From: Rhodocyclaceae bacterium
GTDB lineage: Bacteria > Pseudomonadota > Gammaproteobacteria > Burkholderiales > Rhodocyclaceae
NCBI GenBank assembly: GCA_016791115.1
Contig: JAEUNL010000061.1
Coordinates: 62,001-126,000 of the forward strand
Direction: 5' to 3'
DNA length: 64,000 nt
Positions within the stretch are counted from its first letter, which is position 1. Each line of letters starts with the position of its first letter. A program made the position numbers and the translations under genes. Below the pieces are notes generated by a model. The model made no database searches and was not told where the DNA came from. It worked only from the letters and a program-made list of their open reading frames with translations. Positions 8,165 to 17,724 of the stretch are shown here, piece after piece.

Positions 8165-9435
8165 CAACGATATCCCAGGCCGTCTCCTGCATGGACGACT
8201 ACGACCCGAATGCGTTGCCGGTCGCCACGGCGCAGCAGATCGTCGGCCAGCTCGTCGAGCCCGTGATCGGCACGGAACGCATTTTCGTGCGCAACGCGCT
8301 CGGCCGTGTGCTCGCCGCCGACGTGATCTCGCCGATCGACGTGCCGGCACACAACAACTCCGCGATGGACGGTTACGGCGTGCGTGCCGCCGATCTCGCA
8401 GCGGGGTCCGCGACGGCCCTGCAAGTGATCGGCACAGCCTACGCGGGCCGGCCCTACCAGGGCGACATTGCGCCCGGCCAGGCGGTGCGCATCATGACGG
8501 GCGCCGTGCTTCCGCCCAGCGTCGATACGGTGGTCATTCAGGAAGTGAGTCGTATGGAAGGCGACACCCTGTTCGTACCGCCTGCCCAGCGGCCCGGCCA
8601 GAACACCCGCCGCGCCGGCGAAGACCTGCAGGCCGGCAAGGCTGCCCTGCCCGCCGGCCGCCGCCTTGGCCCGGCAGACATCGGCCTGATCGCATCGCTC
8701 GGCCTCGCCGAGGTGACGGTGCGGCGGCGCGTGCGGGTGGCCTTCTTCTCCACCGGCGACGAGCTCGTCTCGCTGGGCGACAAGCCGACGGAAGGCCAGA
8801 TTTACGACAGCAACCGCTACACCATCCACGCGATGCTGTCGCAATTCGGCGTGGAGATCATCGACATGGGCGTGGTGCGCGACGATCCGGCAAGCCTCGA
8901 GTCCGCATTCCGCGAAGCCATCGAGCAGGCCGATGCCATCATCACCAGCGGCGGCGTCTCCGTCGGCGAAGCCGATTTCATCAAGCAACTGATGGACCAG
9001 CTCGGGGACGTGCTGTTCTGGAAGATCGCCATGAAGCCGGGCCGCCCCTTCGCCTTCGGCCGCATCCACAGCGGCGACCAGTCGGCCTTTCTGTTCGGCC
9101 TGCCGGGCAATCCGGTGGCCGTGATGGTGACCTTCTACGAGTTCGTGCGCGATGCCCTGCACCGCATGGCTGGCGTCGACCCGGTGCCGCCGGTGCCGCT
9201 GCTGCCGGCGAAATGCATTTCGAGTCTCAAGAAGAACCCGGGCCGCACCGAGTTCCAGCGCGGCGTGCTGTTCCGCGAAGCCGGTGAATGGCAGGTGCGC
9301 ATCACCGGCGCGCAAGGATCCGGCATCCTGCGCTCGATGTCCGATGCCAACTGCTTCATCGTGCTCGGCCCCGAGCGCGGCAGCGTGAAGCCCGGTGACA
9401 TGGTCGACGTGCAGTTGATGCAGGGCCTCGCCTGA
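8161..9435 (+). CDS. moeA: Molybdopterin molybdenumtransferase MoeA
   Basis: 424 residues from a GTG at 8161 that overlaps the mobA stop (GTGA). Conserved blocks are PAHNNSAMDGYGVRA, GQAVRIMTGAVLP, FFSTGDELV, the SGGVSVGEADF loop and KPGRPFAFG with LPGNPVAVMV, followed by the C-terminal beta domain. It inserts molybdate into adenylated molybdopterin. The extra N-terminal segment (about 20 residues, SCMDDYDPNALPVATA) is common in betaproteobacterial MoeA. Confidence 0.96.
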   Translation: MTTISQAVSCMDDYDPNALPVATAQQIVGQLVEPVIGTERIFVRNALGRVLAADVISPIDVPAHNNSAMDGYGVRAADLAAGSATALQVIGTAYAGRPYQGDIAPGQAVRIMTGAVLPPSVDTVVIQEVSRMEGDTLFVPPAQRPGQNTRRAGEDLQAGKAALPAGRRLGPADIGLIASLGLAEVTVRRRVRVAFFSTGDELVSLGDKPTEGQIYDSNRYTIHAMLSQFGVEIIDMGVVRDDPASLESAFREAIEQADAIITSGGVSVGEADFIKQLMDQLGDVLFWKIAMKPGRPFAFGRIHSGDQSAFLFGLPGNPVAVMVTFYEFVRDALHRMAGVDPVPPVPLLPAKCISSLKKNPGRTEFQRGVLFREAGEWQVRITGAQGSGILRSMSDANCFIVLGPERGSVKPGDMVDVQLMQGLA

Positions 9436-9440
9436 TACCG

Positions 9441-10340
9441 ATGGCAAGCCTCCCGATTGCCGAAGGCCCGACCTACCTGACGGTCAGGCAGGTTGCCGAG
9501 TACCTGCAGCTCAATGAAAAGAAGATTTACGCGCTGGTGCAGGAAGGCCGCATTCCGGCCACGCGCGCAACCGGCAAGTGGCTGTTCCCGAAACAGCTCG
9601 TGGACGACTGGTTGGTGGAAACCGCGCACGGCGGCGCCCTTTCCGACCGCCTCGTCATCGGCGGCAGCGACGACCCGCTGCTCGCCTATGCCATCGGCCT
9701 GCTTGCCGGCGAACTCGGCGCCGAAGCGATCATCGCCTACTGCCCCGGCGGCACGCGGCTCGGGCTCGCGCAGCTCTCGAAGCGCCGTGCCCAGGCGGCA
9801 GCGATCCACTGGGGACGCGCGGCCGACGCGACACGTGCCCATCCTCGCCTGATCGAAAGTTTCGCAGGCCACGAGGAATGGACCATCGTGCAAATCGCCC
9901 TGCGCGACCAGGGCGTAATCCTGCGCCGCGGCCTTGCCGGCGAGCCGATCGAGCGCCTCACGCGCACGCAGCGCTGGCTGCGCCGCCAGTCGGGCGCCGG
10001 CTCGCAACTCTTTCTCGACAGCGTGCTGCGTGACGCCGGCCTGGCGATCACGCCCGCCGGCGAGGCAACCAGCGAACGCCAGGCCGCGGCGATGATCGCC
10101 ATGGGCGCGGCAGACTGCGCGCCGGGCATCCGCGCTGCGGCAGTCGAATTCGGGCTCGATTTCCTGCCGCTCGGCCAGGAAGCCTTCGACCTCGTGCTCC
10201 CGCGCCCGGTGTACTTCCGTGCGCTGTTCCAGCGCCTGATCCGCGCCCTTGGCAGCCCGGAAGCACGCAAGCTCGCCGCACTGCTCGGTGGCTACGACCT
10301 CGGACCACTGGGTTCGCTGCGCCTCGAAACGGCCAGATGA
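9441..10340 (+). CDS. Helix-turn-helix / periplasmic-binding-like regulator of the cofactor operon
   Basis: 299 residues beginning five bases after the moeA stop. An excisionase-type HTH occupies about residues 13-60 (LTVRQVAEYLQLNEKKIYAL, then RIPATRATGKWLFPKQLVDDWL). The rest resembles the PBP-like domain found in ModE- or MoeA-linked regulators (RLVIGGSDDPLL, GTRLGLAQL, RDQGVILRRGLAG, LPLGQEAFDLVLP). Family knowledge suggests an intracellular sensor of molybdate, tungstate or a cofactor intermediate, controlling molybdoenzyme or cofactor genes. The ligand and target sites are not visible in the sequence. Confidence 0.8.
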   Translation: MASLPIAEGPTYLTVRQVAEYLQLNEKKIYALVQEGRIPATRATGKWLFPKQLVDDWLVETAHGGALSDRLVIGGSDDPLLAYAIGLLAGELGAEAIIAYCPGGTRLGLAQLSKRRAQAAAIHWGRAADATRAHPRLIESFAGHEEWTIVQIALRDQGVILRRGLAGEPIERLTRTQRWLRRQSGAGSQLFLDSVLRDAGLAITPAGEATSERQAAAMIAMGAADCAPGIRAAAVEFGLDFLPLGQEAFDLVLPRPVYFRALFQRLIRALGSPEARKLAALLGGYDLGPLGSLRLETAR

Positions 10341-10473
10341 CGCGCAAATGACACTGCCTTGCGCCGCGGAATCGCCCCATCGAGCACAATGCATGGCCGC
10401 ACCATCCGCGCGATGACGGCTCGCAGAAGCAAGCGGAATTCAGCGCCGACACGATACGATCGAAAGGAAGAAC

Positions 10474-11406
10474 ATGGGTGACAAGCGACTCGCCGGCCCG
10501 ACCTGCCTGACCATGGTCTGTACGCCGGGAATCGACCAAGGCACGTCGGTGCGAAGCTGGTCTCCGATTCCCGGCCCCGTCGGCACAGCGCTCAACGGGC
10601 TGACGTCGCTCGCAGCCGATGGCGGCAAGCTGGTCATAGACCAGCTATTGCTGGCTGCAGAGCTCCGCGACCAGGGATATGGCTTGTTGTTCGACGTCTA
10701 CGGTCCGAAGAGCCTCGGAGGCGGCAAGCCGGTTGCCGAGGCTTGGGACACACGCATCAACAACATGGGCCGGGCCAGGAATGCGTACAGCCGCGAACAC
10801 GTCGTGGAGGCCACGCCCGCATTCGGCCTGCTCGCGCAATGGTTCGCAGGCAACGATCCGATGAAGGCGAAACTGCTCCAGCACTATCGCAGCAAACAGG
10901 GCGCAAACCGCCCGATGACTCTCGCCGAGCTGAAATCGATGCGCACCTACTTCGATCTGTTCGAGACCGATCATTACTCGACCAATCTTCGGCCGGCGAT
11001 CGTCCGGGCCATGCAGGGCGAAACCGTGGCGGTGGATACGGACGTGCGTGCGCAGAACGATGCGCTCGGCAACTTCCCCATCCATCTGCGCGGAACCCTC
11101 AAGATCGCCGCTGGCACGCCAGCCGGCGGCAAGGAGGCCGATGCCTATTTCGGCAGGCTGTTTCCGGTACAGACGGATCCGGCGCTGCTTTTCGAAGGCA
11201 CCATGGTCTGGTCGGACAAATGGGATTTCGACTCCAAGATGGCCGAGTTCGTCGCGGCGCGCGCCGAAGGCAAGAGTGCCGGCCGGGATGTCAAGGCAAA
11301 CCTGCAGGTTGCGGCCGTTGCCGCACTGGTCGACGGCGTTCCATTCGAGGCAGTGAGCGAAGCGGTCAAGATGACCCAGTTATCCGGGCAATGGCCGGTG
11401 TACTGA
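10474..11406 (+). CDS. Conserved-looking protein of unknown function
   Basis: 310 residues with a convincing Shine-Dalgarno (AAAGGAAG) before ATG 10474, and codon use like its neighbours. I do not recognise the family. No signal peptide or membrane segment is evident. Visible features are SWSPIPGPVGTALNGL near the N-terminus, a central MTLAELKSMRTYFDLFETDHYS segment, HLRGTLKIAAG, and FEGTMVWSDKWDFDSKM at about 240-255. It stands alone between the cofactor operon and convergent rmuC, 133 bp after the preceding gene. The expressed form is well supported; the function is not. Confidence 0.7.
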   Translation: MGDKRLAGPTCLTMVCTPGIDQGTSVRSWSPIPGPVGTALNGLTSLAADGGKLVIDQLLLAAELRDQGYGLLFDVYGPKSLGGGKPVAEAWDTRINNMGRARNAYSREHVVEATPAFGLLAQWFAGNDPMKAKLLQHYRSKQGANRPMTLAELKSMRTYFDLFETDHYSTNLRPAIVRAMQGETVAVDTDVRAQNDALGNFPIHLRGTLKIAAGTPAGGKEADAYFGRLFPVQTDPALLFEGTMVWSDKWDFDSKMAEFVAARAEGKSAGRDVKANLQVAAVAALVDGVPFEAVSEAVKMTQLSGQWPVY

Positions 11407-11541
11407 CGGCCGGCGCACGCGCCCAAGAGCACCCATTCTCGTAACAATTCGCCACACCGCCCGCCTGGAAGCCGCATCCAGCAGTCTTTTCCGGCCCATC
11501 CCCTCCAGACACCGCGCTCAGCCTAGCGTTCAGCTAAGGCA

Positions 11542-11575
11542 TGCCGGAGATCGCCTGTCCATGCGCTCTCCGGCA
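11542..11575. terminator. Hairpin between convergent genes, possible bidirectional terminator
   Basis: TGCCGGAGA (11542-11550) pairs perfectly with TCTCCGGCA (11567-11575) across a 16-base loop. It lies between the stop of the rightward orphan gene (11406) and the stop of leftward rmuC (11589), where a shared terminator would be expected. There is no U-run on either side, so an intrinsic terminator is uncertain. Confidence 0.35.
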
Positions 11576-11588
11576 CACCCGTCCGAAG

Positions 11589-12992
11589 CTATTCCGACGC
11601 CCGCTCAAGCGGAATCGACGCGTCGATGTCTTCGAGCTGCGCGTGTTCGATCTTGGTGAAGTGTGCCGTGATCTTGCGGCTCGACACCTGCACGTCCTGC
11701 GCATCCTCATGCGCCTGGCGGATGTGCGTAGCGAGTTTCACCATGCGCTCGTCGAAGCGCGCGAAGTCCTTGGCAAGCTTGCCCAGCGCGTCCTTGATGA
11801 CATGGATCTGCTTGCGCGTCTCCACATCCTTCAGCACCGCCCGTGCGGTATTCAGCACCGCCATCAGCGTGGTCGGGCTGACGATCCAAACTCGCTTGCC
11901 TTGCGCGTAGCCAACCACTTCCGGGTGATAGGCATGGATCTCGGCGAACACCGCCTCGGCCGGCACGAACATCACGGCGCCATCCGACGTGTAGTCGGCG
12001 ACGATGTACTTCGAGGCGATGGCGTCGACGTGTTTCTTCACGTCGCTGCGAAAGGCCGACTGCGCGGCACGCCTTTCCAGCTCGGACAGCGAAGCGTCGA
12101 ACATGCGGTGGTAATTCTCCAGCGGGAACTTCGAGTCCACCGCCACGCGGCCGGTCGGCTCCGGCAACAGCAGCATGCAGTCCGCGCGCGAACCATTGGG
12201 CAGGCCGGCCTGGAATTCGTACCCGCCCGGCGGCAGCACGTTACGTACCAGCGCTTCGAGCTGTACTTCGCCGAAAGCGCCGCGCGACTTCTTGTCGCCA
12301 AGCAGTTCCTGCAGGCTGACCACGTTGGTGGTCAGCCCGTCGATCTTCTTCTGCGCCTCGTCGATGGTGGCCAGGCGCGCCATGACGCTGGCAAAGGTTT
12401 CGTTGGTCTTCTTAAAGCCTTCGTCCAGGCGTTCGTTCACGCGCCCGCTGATCGCCTCGAGCCGCTCGTTGATGGTGCGCGTGAGCACCTCGATGCTCGC
12501 CGACAGTTGCGCCGAGGCCTGCTGCAGACCGTTCTGCATCAGTTCGCGCTCGGCCCGCGACTGTTCCGACAGGCGCTCCAGCGTCCGGCCGAGCAGATCG
12601 GTCCTGAGCTGCTCCTGACGCGACTGCATGCCGCTCGCCAGCTCGGCGAGGCGCAGGGACGATTCCTCGCGTTGCGTGCCGAGCAGGCCCTGCAGCGCTA
12701 CATGGAGCGCGGACATCGCGTCGCGCGTGGCCTTGAGCTCGTCGCCGACCACGCCGCGCAGTCGTTCGGCCGATTCGGTGCCGGCGGCAATCGTGCGGTC
12801 GCCTTGTCGCACCAGACCATCATTGAGATCGCGCAGCATCTCGGCATGGCGTGCCGCCAGGGCACCGTCGACCTGCGCCTGCAGATCGGACACGCGCGTC
12901 ACCAGCCGCATCAGCAACCAGACGATGCCCGCCAGCACGACCAGCGCAAGCAGGAGAAAGACGAAGGTGATTTCGGCGGCAGGCAGCGGCAT
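11589..12992 (-). CDS. rmuC: RmuC-family DNA recombination protein
   Basis: 467 residues. An N-terminal membrane anchor (about residues 8-30, FVFLLLALVVLAGIVWLL) is followed by about 170 residues of coiled coil and then the RmuC nuclease-like domain: SRGAFGEVQLEALVRNVLPPG, ADCMLLLPE, VAVDSKFPLENY and VWIVSPTTLMAVLNTAR. RmuC limits inversion recombination at short repeats; family members carry a PD-(D/E)xK-like fold, but no activity can be read from the sequence. It is monocistronic, downstream of the metal efflux operon with a 79-bp gap. Confidence 0.93.
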   Translation of the reverse strand: MPLPAAEITFVFLLLALVVLAGIVWLLMRLVTRVSDLQAQVDGALAARHAEMLRDLNDGLVRQGDRTIAAGTESAERLRGVVGDELKATRDAMSALHVALQGLLGTQREESSLRLAELASGMQSRQEQLRTDLLGRTLERLSEQSRAERELMQNGLQQASAQLSASIEVLTRTINERLEAISGRVNERLDEGFKKTNETFASVMARLATIDEAQKKIDGLTTNVVSLQELLGDKKSRGAFGEVQLEALVRNVLPPGGYEFQAGLPNGSRADCMLLLPEPTGRVAVDSKFPLENYHRMFDASLSELERRAAQSAFRSDVKKHVDAIASKYIVADYTSDGAVMFVPAEAVFAEIHAYHPEVVGYAQGKRVWIVSPTTLMAVLNTARAVLKDVETRKQIHVIKDALGKLAKDFARFDERMVKLATHIRQAHEDAQDVQVSSRKITAHFTKIEHAQLEDIDASIPLERASE

Positions 12993-13071
12993 GACGGCAT
13001 GTTTCGACGCGGATCTCGGAGTATATCGCCTCGACCTCCACGTCCGTTACTCGCCGCCGTTTCCCTGTCGC

Positions 13072-14319
13072 TCAGTCCGTGTCGAAATCCCAGAGAAGAT
13101 GCGCGTCCAGCATCATGCGATAGCGCGCTTCCGAGGCATCGAGTTGTGCGGTATCGGCCGCCATGCGCGCCTCGACCGCCTGCCGCCGCGCGATCAGCAC
13201 GTCGCCCAGCGGGGTTTCCCCCAGGGCATAGGCACGCGAGAGCAGCGCCGCATTCTGCTCGAACGTCTCCGCCACGCGCTGCAGGCGCAGCCAGTTGTCC
13301 CGCGTGACCAGCGCCTGCACGTGCTGGGCGGCAATCTCGGCCTCCAGCTTGCGCAACACCGCGGCCTCGCGATGGGCCGCCGCGCGAGACATGGCCTCCG
13401 CCGCCTCGGACTGTGCGGCACGCCCCTGGCCGGGCAAAGGCACGGCCACCGTCAATCCGACGATGCGCTCGCTGCCGCTGCGCTCTGATGCGTAGCGCAC
13501 GCCCACCGTCGGATCGGGCCTGAGGTCTGCATCGGCGCGACGCGCAGCGAGCTTTGCACGCGCGGTTTCGTGCCTTGCCAGCATCAGTTCGTGGCTTTCC
13601 TCCAGGCTGCGCTCCCGCCACCATGCAAAGGGTTGCTCGAGCGGCGGCGGCGCCTGCATGGGATGTACCTGGGGCACTTCGATCCCCGAATTGCGCTGGA
13701 CGAGCTCCGCCGCGGCAACATCGGCCCGGCCGCGCGCGAGCACGACCTGGGCTTCGGCCTGATCCAGTGCGGCACGCGCCTGGGCAGCTTCGAGCCGCGA
13801 TGCATCGCCTGCCTTCACACGCTTTTCGACCACCGCGAGTTGCTCCCGCAGGATCGCGGCCTGCCCCTGCCATTGCGCGGACTGCGCCGATTCGCGCAGC
13901 CAGCCGAACCAGCCGCGCAGCAGGCCGCGCCCGGCCTCATGCAGCGCATCGCCGTGGGCGGATTGCGCGCGCGCGACGAGCTCGTCCCCCATGCGTCCGT
14001 CGATTTCGGCCTTGCCCGGCAACCGGAGCGCCCGCTCCACGCCGACATCCCACTCGCCAAAGCGCGACGAAGGATCATCGGTACGCCGGCGCTGTCCGTT
14101 GACGCGCACCGTTGCCTCGTAGCTGCCGGCACGCAGCCTGGCGCGATTCGCTTCGTCAGCCGAAACATCGGCAAGGGCGGCCAGCACGGCAGGCTGGGCC
14201 CGCAGCACCTTCCTGACCACATCGGGCGGCGGCAGGTCGGCCATGTCGCCAGCTGCCCGGGCATGCGCCGGCAGCCAGATGGATGCAACGAGAAGGGCGA
14301 GGTAAAGATGGTGTCTCAT
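13072..14319 (-). CDS. TolC/CzcC-type outer-membrane factor of the metal efflux system
   Basis: 415 residues from ATG 14319, preceded by GGGAGG; longer upstream frames are shadows. A cleavable signal peptide (MRHHLYLALLVASIWLPAHARA) leads into two repeated TolC-like halves rich in long helices (GDASRLEAAQARAALDQAEAQ and its partner near the end, LGETPLGDVLIARRQAVEAR). It forms the outer-membrane channel of the tripartite pump. It is the last gene of the operon and overlaps the DUF3240 gene as ATGA, an unusual order since czcC usually comes first. Confidence 0.9.
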   Translation of the reverse strand: MRHHLYLALLVASIWLPAHARAAGDMADLPPPDVVRKVLRAQPAVLAALADVSADEANRARLRAGSYEATVRVNGQRRRTDDPSSRFGEWDVGVERALRLPGKAEIDGRMGDELVARAQSAHGDALHEAGRGLLRGWFGWLRESAQSAQWQGQAAILREQLAVVEKRVKAGDASRLEAAQARAALDQAEAQVVLARGRADVAAAELVQRNSGIEVPQVHPMQAPPPLEQPFAWWRERSLEESHELMLARHETARAKLAARRADADLRPDPTVGVRYASERSGSERIVGLTVAVPLPGQGRAAQSEAAEAMSRAAAHREAAVLRKLEAEIAAQHVQALVTRDNWLRLQRVAETFEQNAALLSRAYALGETPLGDVLIARRQAVEARMAADTAQLDASEARYRMMLDAHLLWDFDTD

Positions 14320-14627
14320 GCAAACCTCCCGAACTCCAGAACCGGCGTGATCCAGTATGCAATTTGAGGATTGGCAAGCCCTTCGCGAAGGTGTGCGACC
14401 AGCGCCCGCGCGTCCGCGATGTTCATCACGGTCTGCAATTGCACGCGCCGGGCGCGCCCCCGCACTTCTTCGCGCGCACCATGCAGGCGCACGCCCACAC
14501 CCTTGCCCTCGACCTGGGTGATGGTGAAGCCGCTCGCCCATTCCGGATGCCGTAACAGGTGATCGACCACCTCCTCCTCGAGCGACTGCGGAAGGATCAG
14601 CGTCAGGGCACAATCAAGCGGTTTCAA
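14316..14627 (-). CDS. DUF3240 family protein, metal efflux accessory
   Basis: A 103-residue soluble protein beginning MKPLDCALTLILPQSLEEEVV and containing WASGFTITQVEGKG and QLQTVMNIADARALVAHLRE, typical of DUF3240, a ferredoxin-like or PII-like small fold found beside heavy-metal RND pumps. It overlaps the end of the pump gene by 14 nt and the start of the outer-membrane factor by 4 nt, so expression is coupled. A regulatory or metal-sensing role would be inference from linkage. Confidence 0.85.
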   Translation of the reverse strand: MKPLDCALTLILPQSLEEEVVDHLLRHPEWASGFTITQVEGKGVGVRLHGAREEVRGRARRVQLQTVMNIADARALVAHLREGLANPQIAYWITPVLEFGRFA

Positions 14628-17600
14628 TTCGGACCTCCTCGGGCGGCATCTCGTTCGAGCGCACGCCGAAACGCAGGTAAAGGATGGGCAGCAAGACCAG
14701 CGTCAGCACGGTCGAACTGAACAAGCCGCCAATCACCACGATCGCCAGCGGGCGCTGGATCTCCGAGCCGGGGCCGCTGGCAAAGAGCAGGGGCACGAGT
14801 CCCCAGGCCGCGATGCTGGCGGTCATCAGGACCGGCCGCAGTCGGCGGCGCGCGCCCTCGATGACCACGTCGCGCAGTGCCATGCCCTGGTCTCGCAACT
14901 GGTTGAAGTACGACACCATGACGACACCGTTTAGCACGGCGATGCCGAGCAGTGCGATGAAGCCCACCGATGCGGGCACCGACAGATACTCGGCCGAGAT
15001 CCAGAGCGCGAACACGCCGCCGATCAGCGCGAACGGGATATTCGCAAACACCAGCGCGGCCTGGCGCAAGGAGGCGAAGGTGGCGAACAGCAAGCCGAAG
15101 ATCATCAGCATCGCCACCGGCACCACCATCGCGAGCCGCGCCGCCGCCCGTTGCTGATTCTCGAACTGGCCGCCCCACACCGTGCGGTAGCCGGCCGGCA
15201 GCTCGACCTCGGCCGCCACCTTCGCCTTGGCCTCCTCCACGAACCCGACCAGATCGCGATCACGCACGTTGGCCTGCACCAGCACCATTCGCTCCGCGTT
15301 TTCGCGGTCTACCTTCACCGGCCCGTCGACCCGCTCCAGCCGCGCGATACTCGCGAGCGGCACACTCTGCCCATCCGGCAGGGTCAGGCTCATCGCCGCA
15401 AAGCGCGCGGGTGACGCACGCACGGACTCATCGCCGCGCAGAAGCAGCGGCGTGCGCCGCCCCGCCTCGACCACGATGCCGACCGGCTCGCCTTCGAGCT
15501 GTGTCCGCAGAGCCGCACCGATCTCTTCGACGTTGAAACCGAGTCGGCCGGCCGCAAGCCGGTCAATCGCAACCCGGTAGTAAAGCACCCCTTCGTTTTT
15601 CAGCGTAAGCACGTCTTCCGCACCGTGCAGCGTCTTGAGCGATGCCACCGTACGCTCAGCGAGCGAGTTGAGCGACGCGATGTCGCTGCCGAAGATCTTG
15701 ATCGCCACGTCGCCGCGCGCACCGGTCAACATCTCGGAGACGCGCATGTCGATCGGCTGCGTGAATGCGTAGGCAACGCCGGGAAAATCGGCCATCACCT
15801 TGCGCAGCTCGTCGAGCAGCCAGGCCTTGTCGTTGACGCGCCACTCGCTACGCGGCTTCAGGACGAGAAACGAGTCCGTCTGGTTGAGTCCCATCGGATC
15901 GAGACCCAGATCGTCCGAACCGGCACGGGCAACGATCCGTGTCACCTCGGGCACCCGTTCCAATACGGCGCGTTGGACCTGGAGATCGGTAGCCGCCGTC
16001 TGCTCGATGCTGATGGACGGAAGCTTTTCGAGTTGCATGATGACGTCGCCCTCGTCCATGCCCGGCATGAAGGTCTTGCCGATCAGTGTATAAAGCGCGA
16101 CCGTCACGCCGAGCGCCAGCAATGCCAGCGCAATCACGACGCGCGCATGCGCCAGCGACCAGTCGAGAACAGGACGATACAGGCGCAGCGCAACACGCAC
16201 GAGCCACGGGTCGCCATGGCCCACCTTGCCAAGAAGATAGGAGGCGAGCACCGGAATCACGGTCAGCGAAAGCAGCAGCGAGGTAGCGAGCGCGAACACG
16301 ATCGACAGCGCAACCGGAATGAACAGCTTGCCCTCGAGTCCCTGCAACGTCAGCAACGGCAGGAAGACCAGGATGATGATCACGATGCCCGACACAACCG
16401 GCACGGTCACTTCACGCACCGCGCGATAGACGATATGCAGTCGGGGCAGCTTCGCGCCATCGTGCCCTTGGGCGTGCGCAAGGTGGGTGACGATGTTCTC
16501 GACCACCACGACGGCAGCATCGACCAGCATGCCGATCGCGATTGCCAGGCCGCCGAGGCTCATCAGGTTCGCGCTCATGCCGAAGCGCTGCATCAGCACG
16601 AAGGTACCGAGCGCCGCGAGCGGCAGGATCAGCGCCACCACCAGTGCCGCCCGCAGGTTGCCGAGAAACAGCACCAGCAACACCAGCACCAGCACGATGG
16701 CCTCGCCCAGCGCCTTGGACACCGTGCCCACCGCGCGCTCGACGAGGCTGCCACGATCGTAGAACACCTGCGTGGTGACGCCCGGCGGCAGACTCGGCGC
16801 CAGCTCTGCCAGCTTGGCGCGCACGCTATCCACCACCTGGCGCGCGTTGGCGCCGCGCAGTCCAAGCACCAAGCCTTCCACCGCCTCGCCGCGGCCGTCC
16901 TGCGTCACCGTGCCGTATCGGGTGAGGCTGCCGATGCGCACCTGCGCCACGTCGCCGACACGCACCGGGCCGCTGTCGCGCCGCTCGATCACGATCTGAC
17001 GCAGATCCTCCTCGGTGCGGACGCTGCCCTCGGTCCGCACCAGGAGCGTCTCCTCCCCTGCGGTCAACCGGCCGGCGCCGTCGTTGCGGTTGTTGGACTC
17101 GAGGGCCGCCCTCAGCTTCGAGATCGCGACGCCGCGCGCCGCGAGCGCCGCCAGATCGGGCACCACTTCGAAGCTGCGCACTTCGCCGCCGAGCGCATTG
17201 ACATCCGCCACGCCGGGCAGCGTGCGCAGCGCCGGCCGGATCACCCAATCGAGCAGGCTGCGCCGCTCGGCCAGTGACATCGGGCCTTCGACGGTGAACA
17301 TGAACATTTCGCCCAGCGGCGTCGTGATCGGCGCCAGTCCACCGGTCGCGTTCGGAGGAAGATCGCGCGCGATGCCAGACAGCCTTTCGGCCACCTGCTG
17401 GCGCGCCCAGTAGATATCGGTACGGTCCTCGAAATCGATCGTGATGTCGGCGATTGCATACTTCGAAACCGAACGCAGCACGCGCTTGTTCGGAATGCCG
17501 AGCATTTCCAGCTCGATCGGCGTGACGATGCGGCTTTCGACCTCCTCGGGCGTCATGCCCGGCGCCTTCATGATGATCTTCACCTGCGTCGTCGACACAT

Positions 17601-17724
17601 CCGGAAAAGCATCGATCGGCAGTTGCCGGAACGCCGCCGCACCTGCTGCAACCAGCAGCACTGTCAGGCCCAGCACCAGCAGTCGGTGCGTCAGCGCAAA
17701 CTGAACCAGTCGTGCAACCATCAT
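14614..17724 (-). CDS. Heavy-metal RND efflux permease (CusA/CzcA family)
   Basis: 1036 residues, the usual length. The first helix (LVLGLTVLLVAAGAAAF) is followed by a periplasmic domain starting QLPIDAFPDVSTTQV, a typical HME-RND start, then twelve predicted membrane segments and two large periplasmic loops. The TM4 signature reads GMLVDAAVVVVEN, which lacks the first Asp of the CzcA-type DFG-DGA-VEN motif. The region DPMGLNQTDSFLVLKPRSEW lies in the second loop. The proton-driven antiporter exports metal through the adaptor and outer-membrane factor encoded here. The exact metal cannot be assigned from these motifs. The start overlaps the adaptor stop (ATGA). Confidence 0.94.
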   Translation of the reverse strand: MMVARLVQFALTHRLLVLGLTVLLVAAGAAAFRQLPIDAFPDVSTTQVKIIMKAPGMTPEEVESRIVTPIELEMLGIPNKRVLRSVSKYAIADITIDFEDRTDIYWARQQVAERLSGIARDLPPNATGGLAPITTPLGEMFMFTVEGPMSLAERRSLLDWVIRPALRTLPGVADVNALGGEVRSFEVVPDLAALAARGVAISKLRAALESNNRNDGAGRLTAGEETLLVRTEGSVRTEEDLRQIVIERRDSGPVRVGDVAQVRIGSLTRYGTVTQDGRGEAVEGLVLGLRGANARQVVDSVRAKLAELAPSLPPGVTTQVFYDRGSLVERAVGTVSKALGEAIVLVLVLLVLFLGNLRAALVVALILPLAALGTFVLMQRFGMSANLMSLGGLAIAIGMLVDAAVVVVENIVTHLAHAQGHDGAKLPRLHIVYRAVREVTVPVVSGIVIIILVFLPLLTLQGLEGKLFIPVALSIVFALATSLLLSLTVIPVLASYLLGKVGHGDPWLVRVALRLYRPVLDWSLAHARVVIALALLALGVTVALYTLIGKTFMPGMDEGDVIMQLEKLPSISIEQTAATDLQVQRAVLERVPEVTRIVARAGSDDLGLDPMGLNQTDSFLVLKPRSEWRVNDKAWLLDELRKVMADFPGVAYAFTQPIDMRVSEMLTGARGDVAIKIFGSDIASLNSLAERTVASLKTLHGAEDVLTLKNEGVLYYRVAIDRLAAGRLGFNVEEIGAALRTQLEGEPVGIVVEAGRRTPLLLRGDESVRASPARFAAMSLTLPDGQSVPLASIARLERVDGPVKVDRENAERMVLVQANVRDRDLVGFVEEAKAKVAAEVELPAGYRTVWGGQFENQQRAAARLAMVVPVAMLMIFGLLFATFASLRQAALVFANIPFALIGGVFALWISAEYLSVPASVGFIALLGIAVLNGVVMVSYFNQLRDQGMALRDVVIEGARRRLRPVLMTASIAAWGLVPLLFASGPGSEIQRPLAIVVIGGLFSSTVLTLVLLPILYLRFGVRSNEMPPEEVRIETA

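Noticed and set aside
11541-13307. Open frame of 588 codons antisense to rmuC and the outer-membrane factor
   Set aside because: Shadow frame; both opposite-strand genes are certain.
15625-17277. Open frame of 550 codons antisense to the RND pump
   Set aside because: Shadow of the pump gene; composition dominated by His, Arg and Gln.
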